Below are positions 1-5,259 of a stretch of 5,537 nt of DNA, one piece after another. The translations under genes and the position numbers were made by a program. How positions within the stretch are numbered: the first letter of the stretch is position 1; the number at the start of each line of letters is the position of its first letter. The notes beneath the pieces were generated by a model, which was given only the letters and a program-made list of their open reading frames with translations, ran no database searches and was not told where the DNA came from. The DNA is taken from the NCBI GenBank assembly GCA_903920415.1, contig CAIXMD010000187.1:1-5537 (forward strand). The letters run 5' to 3'. The stretch is from an uncultured Desulfomonile sp. (lineage in GTDB: Bacteria; Desulfobacterota; Desulfomonilia; Desulfomonilales; Desulfomonilaceae).

Positions 1-962
1 CCACCCATGATGCCGGCGAGGGCTACGGACCTTTTCCCATCCCTGATCATGAGAGAGTTCTCCGGTAGAACTCGTTCGGCACCATCCAACGTAACAAAGG
101 TTTCCAGGGGGTCGCAGCGTCGCACTACAATTCGGCTTTCCTCGAGTAAGCCGTAATCAAATGCATGGAGGGGCTGTCCACATTCCATAAGGATTAGGTT
201 AGTAGCATCTACAACGTTTGATATTGGACGCAAGCCGGATCTCGTCAGCCTTAGGCGTATCTCTAAAGGAGAGGGTCCTATGGATACTCCCTCCACCATC
301 CGCACAACGTATCGAGGACAAAGATCCGCATCCTGAACCTCAACTCGGACTTTGTCGTGAATATTCTCCTCCGCCTCTTCCAATGAGAACTCGGGGAGTT
401 TCCATGGCTTTCCTGTGAGCGCGGCTAATTCCCTGGCAATGCCCAATACGGACAGACAATCGCCCCTATTTGGCGTTATCGATACATCCAGTATGAAGTC
501 CTCCAGAAAAGGAAGCGCCATTGTAAGAAAAAGCCCCTCCTTAATCTTAGGATCGAGACAGAGAATACCCGCAGCATTTTCTCCAAGCCCCAATTCTTTC
601 TCGGAGCAAATCATTCCGGGAGAGTAAACCCCTTTGATCGTCTTTGCCGTAATCTCTATTCCAGAAGGCAAGACCGTACCAGGAGGAGCGTATGGAACTA
701 TTTGCCCAACGCCTATATTGGGGGCACCGCAAACTACTGTCTCATCTCGCACGCCCAAGCTGATACGTACTAAGCTCAAATTTTCAGATCGGGGATGGAG
801 ATTTATCTCATCTATCCTGGCAGTAAGAATCTTGTCTAAGCCACGGCCAACACTAGTTACGACTTCCACCTCGATACCCGACATTGTAAGAAGGTCGGCA
901 ACTTCTTGGACGGAACGATCGATATCCACAAATTCTTTCAGCCAATTCAAGCTGACGAGCAT
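1..962 (-). CDS. pheT: Phenylalanyl-tRNA synthetase beta subunit, N-terminal 320 codons (3' end beyond window)
   Basis: PheT pairs with PheS in the cytoplasmic alpha2beta2 enzyme that charges tRNA(Phe); the beta chain adds tRNA binding and editing of mischarged Tyr-tRNA(Phe). My translation opens MLVSLNWLKEFVDI, the standard PheT start. The EMAP-II-like tRNA-binding OB domain spans roughly residues 40-150, with VVCGAPNIGVGQIVPYAPPG at 76-95. ITPNRGDCLSVLGIARELA lies at 162-180. The start of the B3/B4 editing domain follows, with ISNVVDATN at 247-255, GQPLHAFDY at 262-270 and ALAGIMGG at 314-321. The frame is open to the window edge, so more than half of a typical roughly 800-residue PheT is missing. 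The ATG at 962 has an AAGGGG-type ribosome site about nine bases upstream. The gene lies 124 bases downstream of pheS, and no frameshift is visible. Identification is very secure. Confidence 0.97.
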   Translation of the reverse strand, partial: MLVSLNWLKEFVDIDRSVQEVADLLTMSGIEVEVVTSVGRGLDKILTARIDEINLHPRSENLSLVRISLGVRDETVVCGAPNIGVGQIVPYAPPGTVLPSGIEITAKTIKGVYSPGMICSEKELGLGENAAGILCLDPKIKEGLFLTMALPFLEDFILDVSITPNRGDCLSVLGIARELAALTGKPWKLPEFSLEEAEENIHDKVRVEVQDADLCPRYVVRMVEGVSIGPSPLEIRLRLTRSGLRPISNVVDATNLILMECGQPLHAFDYGLLEESRIVVRRCDPLETFVTLDGAERVLPENSLMIRDGKRSVALAGIMG

Positions 963-1086
963 TTTCGCTAACCCCTTTCAGAGACCCAAGCTGTGATTCA
1001 AAAGCTAAGTGTCATTGGAAAACTGATTCATTGCGAACGCTTCCCTGATCTCCAGCCTGAACTTTTCTCATGAAATGAAAAACACA
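963..1086 (-). other. pheS-pheT intergenic spacer
   Basis: This is a 124-base gap between the pheS stop and the pheT start. pheS and pheT are often nearly abutting, so it is rather long. I see no U-tract terminator, no convincing promoter and no coding frame with a ribosome site. The only recognisable signal is the pheT ribosome site close to its ATG. The two genes are most simply read as one transcript. Confidence 0.5.
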
Positions 1087-2103
1087 TCAGAACTGATTGA
1101 GGAACCGAACATCATTTTCATAAAAAGCTCGTATGTCAGGAATCCCGTATTTAAGCATGGCTACACGCTCGATGCCCATTCCGAAGGCGAAGCCGGAATA
1201 AATCTCAGGATCATAGTCCACAAAACGGTAGAGTGCAGGATCAACCATTCCCGCTCCGAGAATCTCGAGCCATCCGGTGGAGGAGCACGTTCTGCAGCCT
1301 TCACCACCGCATATGACACACTGGATGTCGACTTCTGCAGATGGCTCTGTAAAAGGAAAAAAGCTTGGGCGAAAACGCAAACCCAGTTTTTCTCCAAAAT
1401 ACTCTTGAACGAAAGCCGTAAGAACACCCTTGAGGTCTGAAAGGGATATTCCTTGGTCCACCCATAACCCTTCGATCTGCATGAACATGGGAGAGTGAGT
1501 AATGTCAGCGTCTCGGCGATATACCTTTCCAGGACAGATTACGCGTAAAGGCGGTTTTTGTAGCTCCATTGTACGGATCTGGACCGGGGAAGTGTGTGTC
1601 CTGAGAACCACATTGTCCGACAAGTAGAATGTGTCCTGCATGTCTCTGGCAGGATGATCCCTGGGAATGTTCAGTGCTTCAAAATTATAGTAATCCAACT
1701 CCACTTCAGGACCTTCAGCCAACTGGAATCCCAGCCCATTGAAAACCTGTATCAATTCGTCAGTCACCCGATTCAAAATGTGAGTACGGCCTGGAATTGA
1801 TCTTCTTCCGGGTAGAGTGACGTCAAGAAATTCAGACCCTATCTTCCTTTCTTCAGCTTTTTCCCTTATGGTTGCTTGCTTTTCATCAATTTTTTGTTCC
1901 AGCTCAGACTTGATAAGATTTGCAAGCTGACCAATCTCGGCACGAGTTTTCGGGGGAAGGTCTTTCAAGCCTCTCAAAAAACCGGTCAGTTCACCTTTGC
2001 GCCCTAAAACGCGGGTCCTAACGTCAAAGAGAGACTTCTCATCATCGAGCCCACCTATCAGTTCCAAAGCATTGAGCCTAAGTTTGTCAAGTTGGTCCTT
2101 CAT
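1087..2103 (-). CDS. pheS: Phenylalanyl-tRNA synthetase alpha subunit
   Basis: This is the catalytic subunit of the class II synthetase that activates phenylalanine with ATP and transfers it to tRNA(Phe). The chosen ATG at 2103 gives 338 residues, a normal PheS length, starting MKDQLDKLRL. The upstream ATG at 2118 would add five residues but has no ribosome site, while GGTGG lies eight bases before 2103. Residues 1-90 form the charged, probably coiled-coil tRNA-binding arm. Motif 1 begins at GRTHILNRVTDEL (105-117), followed by DMQDTFYLSD (154-163) and LRTHTSPVQIRTM (167-179). Motif 2 is at CPGKVYRRDADITHSPMF (190-207), and FFPFTEPSAEVDI lies at 248-260. Motif 3 is GFAFGMGIERVAML (304-317), and its Ala306 appears to match the substrate-pocket Ala294 of E. 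coli. Cys262, 265, 270 and 273 form a CxxC-x4-CxxC cluster seen in a subset of PheS proteins. Stop is TGA. Confidence 0.98.
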   Translation of the reverse strand: MKDQLDKLRLNALELIGGLDDEKSLFDVRTRVLGRKGELTGFLRGLKDLPPKTRAEIGQLANLIKSELEQKIDEKQATIREKAEERKIGSEFLDVTLPGRRSIPGRTHILNRVTDELIQVFNGLGFQLAEGPEVELDYYNFEALNIPRDHPARDMQDTFYLSDNVVLRTHTSPVQIRTMELQKPPLRVICPGKVYRRDADITHSPMFMQIEGLWVDQGISLSDLKGVLTAFVQEYFGEKLGLRFRPSFFPFTEPSAEVDIQCVICGGEGCRTCSSTGWLEILGAGMVDPALYRFVDYDPEIYSGFAFGMGIERVAMLKYGIPDIRAFYENDVRFLNQF

Positions 2104-2139
2104 AATTTTAACCACCATTGATAAGCTTGTTGCAGAGAC

Positions 2140-2165
2140 AAAAAAAGCGGTCCAGGAAGACCGCT
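2140..2165 (-). terminator. Intrinsic terminator-type hairpin in the pheS leader (probable attenuator)
   Basis: On the minus strand a perfect 7-bp stem, AGCGGTC with GACCGCT, encloses the 6-base loop TTCCTG and runs straight into a T tract (seven consecutive T, the first of which pairs in the stem). This is a textbook rho-independent terminator. It lies 75 bases after the rplT stop and only 36 bases before the pheS ATG. There is too little room downstream for a separate promoter and ribosome site, so pheST transcription probably has to read through it. That argues for attenuation or partial termination that lowers pheST expression relative to rplT. I found no strong competing antiterminator stem (best alternatives are 4 bp) and no phenylalanine-rich leader peptide like E. 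coli pheM. Confidence 0.8.
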
Positions 2166-2176
2166 GAGAATCGACA

Positions 2177-2202
2177 CAGGATTACCCTTGAGGGTCATCC
2201 CG
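2177..2202 (-). other. Leader hairpin preceding the pheS attenuator
   Basis: On the minus strand CGGGAT pairs with ATCCTG (one G-U pair), then comes a single G/A mismatch, then ACCC pairs with GGGT around the tetraloop TCAA. The structure ends 11 bases before the terminator-type stem, so both could form in the same RNA. There is no U tract, so it is not itself a terminator. A regulatory role is inference. Confidence 0.4.
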
Positions 2203-2228
2203 GAGCCGAACCTTAAAGAACCCGGTGC

Positions 2229-2250
2229 GGAGAACCTGCTTCAGGGCTCC
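2229..2250 (-). other. Hairpin spanning the rplT stop codon
   Basis: On the minus strand GGAG pairs with CTCC and CCTG pairs with CAGG around a 3-base AAG loop, with small bulges between the two helices. The rplT TGA sits within the inner stem and loop. No T tract follows. It may only protect the rplT 3' end or space it from the pheS leader. It is the first of three consecutive hairpins before pheS. Confidence 0.35.
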
Positions 2251-2600
2251 AAGACCTTTCTGGCCTCCAGAACTATGCCGGTGAAAGCGCCTGGATCGCA
2301 GATGGCAAGATCCGCAAGAACTTTTCTATCCAAGGCTATTTGCGCTTTCCTTAGCCCTTCCATAAGGCGATTGTAAGGCAATCCGTTCGATCTTGAACCC
2401 GCAGAGATCCTGGTTATCCAGAGACGGCGGAAGTCACGCTTCCGGGTTCTACGGTCTCTGTAAGCATAACAGAGTGCTCTTTCAACAGTCTCCCTTGCTT
2501 GCTTCAAAGTCCGGCTTCGGCCTCCCACATACCCCTTAGCCGCCTTCATAATTTTGTTGCGTCTGGCCCTGCTTGCGGGCGCACATCGTGCTCGTGGCAT
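2241..2600 (-). CDS. rplT: 50S ribosomal protein L20
   Basis: L20 binds 23S rRNA early in assembly of the large subunit and, in the species studied, also represses its own operon by binding the mRNA. The 119-residue product, of normal length, starts MPRARCAPASRARRNKIMKA. It carries AKGYVGGRSR at 21-30, the core block RKRDFRRLWITRI at 53-65, NGLPYNRLMEGL at 72-83 and DRKVLADLA at 91-99. The ATG at 2600 follows AAGGAG by six bases, so the longer open frame starting at 2648 can be discarded. The N-terminal tail is unusual: L20 commonly starts MPRVKRG, while here the segment is RARCAPAS with a cysteine. The gene lies 103 bases after rpmI and 137 bases before pheS, in the widespread rpmI-rplT-pheS order. 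Confidence 0.97.
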   Translation of the reverse strand: MPRARCAPASRARRNKIMKAAKGYVGGRSRTLKQARETVERALCYAYRDRRTRKRDFRRLWITRISAGSRSNGLPYNRLMEGLRKAQIALDRKVLADLAICDPGAFTGIVLEARKVLEP

Positions 2601-2622
2601 TACTGACTCCTTGAATTTTGGA

Positions 2623-2641
2623 ACGGCTGCCGACCAGCCGT
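2623..2641 (-). promoter_or_regulatory. Perfect hairpin just upstream of the rplT ribosome site
   Basis: On the minus strand ACGGCTG pairs perfectly with CAGCCGT around the loop GTCGG. The stem ends 10 bases before the AAGGAG ribosome site (2607-2612) of rplT and is not followed by a T tract, so it is not a terminator. Its place in the rpmI-rplT gap would suit an RNA element such as an L20 autoregulation site, a known control mode of this operon in E. coli and B. subtilis. That link is inference. It could also be a processing or stability element. Confidence 0.5.
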
Positions 2642-2703
2642 GAAACACTCTCTATAAGACCCAGGGTTGATTCCTATGACCTGTCACAGGGGAAACGCGT
2701 CCG

Positions 2704-2901
2704 TTACCCGTACGGCAACAGCCTTCTAATCTGGATTGAGTCCTTCGGATCGATGAAGGCCTCTTGCCTGAGATTTCTTTTGCGCTTAGTCGATTTGCTG
2801 GTAAGTATGTGACTATGATACGCCTTCTTCCTCTTAATCTTTCCGCTCTTGAGAATTGTGAATCTCTTCGCCGCTCCGCGGCATGATTTCATCTTGGGCA
2901 T
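2704..2901 (-). CDS. rpmI: 50S ribosomal protein L35
   Basis: L35 is a small basic protein of the large ribosomal subunit. The product has 65 residues, the standard size, and opens MPKMKSCRGAAKRFTILKSG, close to the family pattern MPKxKTxxxAAKRFKxTxxG. Next come KIKRKKAYHSHILTSKSTKR (21-40) and KRNLRQEAFI (41-50), matching the conserved H-I-L-x-K-x-x-K-R-K-R-x-L-R core. The ATG at 2901 has GGGAG about seven bases upstream; the in-frame ATG at 2928 adds nine residues that do not resemble L35. It is the first gene of the translation group here. infC, which normally precedes it, is absent, and a SGNH hydrolase gene ends 125 bases upstream instead. Confidence 0.97.
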   Translation of the reverse strand: MPKMKSCRGAAKRFTILKSGKIKRKKAYHSHILTSKSTKRKRNLRQEAFIDPKDSIQIRRLLPYG

Positions 2902-2916
2902 TTCAAATCTCCCGTC

Positions 2917-2944
2917 CGCGATCTCCATGCGCCTTTCGACCGCG
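2917..2944 (-). promoter_or_regulatory. Possible helix in the rpmI mRNA leader
   Basis: On the minus strand CGCGGTC (2944-2938) can pair with GATCGCG (2923-2917) through seven pairs including one G-U, closing a 14-base loop. The 3' arm ends just before the GGGAG ribosome site of rpmI (2913-2909). A shorter alternative pairs GCGC (2945-2942) with GCGC (2932-2929). It could be a translational control structure for L35/L20, but no experimental or comparative support is available here. Confidence 0.3.
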
Positions 2945-2965
2945 CTATGAGCTATTAAACTTTTT

Positions 2966-2994
2966 CTTATACCTTATTTGTCCAATTGATACAA
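2966..2994 (-). promoter_or_regulatory. Candidate sigma70-type promoter for rpmI-rplT-pheST
   Basis: In the AT-rich gap after the SGNH gene the minus strand reads TTGTAT (2994-2989), a 17-base spacer, then TATAAG (2971-2966). The -10 box matches five of six consensus bases. The -35 box matches only the TTG. Transcription would begin near 2959, giving a leader of about 58 bases before the rpmI ATG. The spacing and the local change in base composition support it. The absence of infC upstream makes an independent promoter necessary unless the SGNH transcript reads through. Confidence 0.5.
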
Positions 2995-3026
2995 ATTCTT
3001 TTCTCACAAGAATCTCAAGGGGCCAA

Positions 3027-4844
3027 TTATCTAAATAAACTAAGCTGTCGCAACTTGATCACTTCGCCGGCACCCTCGACTGACTGAGCATATCTTACGT
3101 ACCTGGCGGGAGTTTCCCGCAGGGAATAATACTCAAAGCCAGGCCACTGATCATAATGGTCTGCCGCGGTATCGGTCTCGGAGAGCCATGTCTTCCAGGT
3201 CTTCCCATCTTCCGAGGTATCAATTTGCCATTTTGTCGGGACTGATTTATCGTCCCCCCAAACTATCCTGAGCCTGGAAACCGGGACCACAGATCCCAGA
3301 TCAAGAACTATAGCCGGTGAATCTCCTTCTCCTTGCCGAGTGACTTCGAGAAGATTAGACCCGGGATATCCTTTGAGAATGTGCAGGCCGCTGTCCACAG
3401 GTCGATCATTGACAAGCACCTTTGAGTTTTTTGCGTAGTCTTGAAAGTAAGAGTCGACCGGAACCGAGATCCCGTCATACGGCTCAAGCGGTAAGCCGAA
3501 AACTCTCGTCTTTATCTGGTTAACTAATTCTTTGGCAAGAATGAAGTTGGCCCCATTGGTCAGGTGGCACCAATCGGTAAAAACCCACTCCGAAACATTA
3601 TCGTAAAACCCTGTTAAATCGACTACCTCAAAGCCAATTTCACTGTTTCTCTTTTTTATCTTTTCCACGAGTGCGTCATAGGTTTGGGCAGCGTCATAAA
3701 AACCAATCTTTTCCATTCCTGTGACACTTTCTATTTTCTGTTCGATGAGGGTTCGCTTTTTCTTGGAGTTGCGAAACATGGGCTGCAGAGCAAAGACATG
3801 GGGAACGCGGTCTGTGTCCAATACCTTGTGATATAGTGCTACTACGTCAGCGACCTGGGCTATGTTTCTGTCGCGGTACGCAATCATTTCAGGACTCGCA
3901 TCTTGCGGATGTGCTGCGAATCCTCTGTTTTCCATGAGTATCCCCGGACCTTCCCCATGGCTCATGGCCAGCCATGTAAAAAAGTATGTGTTCCTCTTGA
4001 GCCACAGGGTCAGATAGTTCATAAGCCCTCCCGGGCTCATATCCATTATTTCGGTTACCACCTCAAAATAGGGGCCTTCAGTGAAATAATTCCAGTCTTT
4101 GAGGGGACGTGCCACGGTATGGACTTCGTTTGCTCCGTCGAGCGCTACCACCAGGTCAGGTTGGTATAGACGAAGTTTAGCTAGGTAACGCATGAGATTG
4201 TTCTGATAAACGAAACCAGGTACGCCAGCGTTTATCACCCTGACTTTCTTGCCTTTTATTATGTTGACAATCCTGGGGTCTGCATTGAGAAGCTTTTCCA
4301 TAATGTGTGGTATGGTCCAACGATGGGTCACCTCATAGAAATCGGCAACCGCGTCGGCAGGAGGCACCGGACCGCGACCGTATACCACTGACCCACCGGT
4401 TACAATTACCCGATACTCGTCCTCAGGCTTCTCTCTGGGGACATCCTCTAAGTCTTTGAAGCTTTGCTCATTAATGTATTCAAAAGAATTACCCAAGCGG
4501 GTATTTCGAACTGCTGCAAAACCTGGATTCGGTTCATACCCATACTGGGGGGCAACAGTCTGCGAACTCCGGCGGGCCAAATCCATATCTCTGTCCTGAT
4601 AGGCTTGCCCCAAAGGCGAGGACTTCACTTTCAGATAGGCGTAATACTCCATTGCACCAAAAATTCCGGCAACCATCAAGACCAAGAATGCTACATAAAG
4701 TATTCGGAGAAGGAATCGTCGCAGCCCGCACCAAAAGCCCGTTTTTTTCCCAATGACCGCTGAGGCATGCTGCGTAGTCTCCTCGCTTGTCATTCTTTTT
4801 TGGTCTTCGGAAGCTAAGTCATGCATGTCCGCAGATTTGTTCAT
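3027..4844 (-). CDS. Membrane-anchored SGNH/GDSL-type hydrolase with C-terminal discoidin-like domain
   Basis: This is probably an envelope-facing esterase or acyl-transfer enzyme of the SGNH fold; its substrate is unknown. The ATG at 4844 gives 605 residues and has GGGAGGA about five bases upstream; the longer frame begins at a TTG (4865) without that support. Residues 1-43 form a charged cytoplasmic tail, a single membrane helix spans about 44-66, and the rest should be periplasmic. All four SGNH blocks are visible: TGGSVVYGRG (149-158, nucleophile Ser152), NAGVPG (205-210, Gly207), DGANEV (236-241, Asn239) and DWCHLTNGAN (424-433, Asp424 and His427). Block I is GGS rather than GDS and block III is GANE rather than GxND. 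Residues about 470-605 look like a discoidin (F5/8 type C, galactose-binding-like) beta-sandwich, with IVLDLGSVVPVSRLRI (512-527), DTSEDGKTWK (542-551) and ARYVRYAQS (580-588), suggesting glycan binding. It follows DUF5989 on the same strand after a 228-base gap. Confidence 0.85.
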   Translation of the reverse strand: MNKSADMHDLASEDQKRMTSEETTQHASAVIGKKTGFWCGLRRFLLRILYVAFLVLMVAGIFGAMEYYAYLKVKSSPLGQAYQDRDMDLARRSSQTVAPQYGYEPNPGFAAVRNTRLGNSFEYINEQSFKDLEDVPREKPEDEYRVIVTGGSVVYGRGPVPPADAVADFYEVTHRWTIPHIMEKLLNADPRIVNIIKGKKVRVINAGVPGFVYQNNLMRYLAKLRLYQPDLVVALDGANEVHTVARPLKDWNYFTEGPYFEVVTEIMDMSPGGLMNYLTLWLKRNTYFFTWLAMSHGEGPGILMENRGFAAHPQDASPEMIAYRDRNIAQVADVVALYHKVLDTDRVPHVFALQPMFRNSKKKRTLIEQKIESVTGMEKIGFYDAAQTYDALVEKIKKRNSEIGFEVVDLTGFYDNVSEWVFTDWCHLTNGANFILAKELVNQIKTRVFGLPLEPYDGISVPVDSYFQDYAKNSKVLVNDRPVDSGLHILKGYPGSNLLEVTRQGEGDSPAIVLDLGSVVPVSRLRIVWGDDKSVPTKWQIDTSEDGKTWKTWLSETDTAADHYDQWPGFEYYSLRETPARYVRYAQSVEGAGEVIKLRQLSLFR

Positions 4845-4909
4845 CCGGTCCTCCCTCGAATTCAAGCATCTGCTACCAAGAAATCACTGAGATCAAACCT
4901 CGTATCATT

Positions 4910-4973
4910 CTTTGTCAAAGTCTTGCCGCATGAGTTCCGGATGTACTGCCCGGAAGACCGGCTTTCTCAAAGT
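4910..4973 (-). repeat. Pair of near-identical 12-mers upstream of the SGNH gene (possible operator sites)
   Basis: On the plus strand CTTTGTCAAAGT (4910-4921) and CTTTCTCAAAGT (4962-4973) differ at one base. Each is itself nearly palindromic (CTTTG/CAAAG around one base, and CTTT/AAAG around three). Their starts are 52 bases apart, about five DNA turns, so a protein could bind both on one face. The 4910 copy includes TTGACA on the minus strand, a perfect -35 sequence, but the best -10 at 17-base spacing (TGATCT) is poor. Between the copies there is also a 6-bp inverted repeat, TTCCGG/CCGGAA (4935-4955). Regulatory function is inference; chance is possible. Confidence 0.3.
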
Positions 4974-5026
4974 TTTACTCGGTCATGATTGTCTAAAACC
5001 ACTATAGGAGATGCTTGGCAGGTAGA

Positions 5027-5051
5027 GGGGAAACTTCGAGAGAGTTTCCCC
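5027..5051 (-). other. Perfect 9-bp hairpin after the DUF5989 gene
   Basis: GGGGAAACT (5027-5035) is perfectly inverted as AGTTTCCCC (5043-5051) around a 7-base loop. It begins 21 bases downstream of the DUF5989 stop. No T tract follows on either strand, so it is not a standard rho-independent terminator. It may be a transcript 3'-end or stability element, or a weak terminator separating sxtJ-DUF5989 from the SGNH gene. The rest of the 4845-5072 gap shows no supported gene. Confidence 0.55.
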
Positions 5052-5072
5052 AAGGTGACCTCGATAACGCCT

Positions 5073-5225
5073 CTAAAAGAGCGTGTAGATGAAAGGTGCC
5101 GCAACAGGCGAACTAGATGCCAGTATGATGAAAGCCGAGAGAATCACCAGCACAATCAAAATGGGCGCAAGCCAAAACTTCTTTCGAACTTTCATAAAAT
5201 CCCAGAACTCTCTCACAAGGGACAT
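5073..5225 (-). CDS. DUF5989 family small membrane protein (SxtK-like)
   Basis: The 50-residue product has a basic amphipathic N-terminus (MSLVREFWDFMKVRKKFW), one membrane helix at about 18-37 (LAPILIVLVILSAFIILA) and the C-terminal signature APFIYTLF at 43-50. That layout and ending match the DUF5989 family, whose members include SxtK of saxitoxin clusters and which usually follow an SxtJ-like gene. The molecular function is unknown. The ATG at 5225 has a strong AGGAGG eight bases upstream. In-frame ATGs at 5252 and 5306 would add unrelated residues and overlap the upstream gene, so I rejected them. The gene starts 34 bases after the sxtJ-like stop, so the two are probably co-transcribed. 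Stop is TAG. Confidence 0.9.
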   Translation of the reverse strand: MSLVREFWDFMKVRKKFWLAPILIVLVILSAFIILASSSPVAAPFIYTLF

Positions 5226-5259
5226 AAATCGTTCCTCCTGTTCTCGTGTCATCTTCAAA

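Noticed and set aside
634..996. 120-codon plus-strand open frame
   Set aside because: It is antisense to pheT, whose minus-strand translation matches a well-known family throughout.
1075..1440. 121-codon plus-strand open frame
   Set aside because: It lies antisense to the conserved catalytic part of pheS, has no ribosome site and resembles no known protein.
2100..2240. T-box or pheM-type leader controlling pheST
   Set aside because: No T-box consensus (AGGGTGGNACCGCG-like) is present, and the only short frame has a single Phe codon.
2651..2703. Short inverted repeats after rpmI (for example CCTG/CAGG near 2680)
   Set aside because: Stems of 4 bp without a T tract are expected by chance.
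2995..3013. Terminator for the SGNH gene
   Set aside because: The ATTCTT/AAGAAT stem is only 6 bp, almost all A-T, and overlaps the rpmI promoter region. It is too weak to call.
4845..4865. Longer SGNH start at the TTG at 4865
   Set aside because: The ATG at 4844 has a clear GGAGGA ribosome site, which the TTG start would place inside the coding region.
4890..4918. Promoter from the perfect TTGACA at 4918-4913 on the minus strand
   Set aside because: The -10 hexamer at 17-base spacing is TGATCT, a poor match, and no better one is found at neighbouring spacings. I kept it only as part of the repeat entry.
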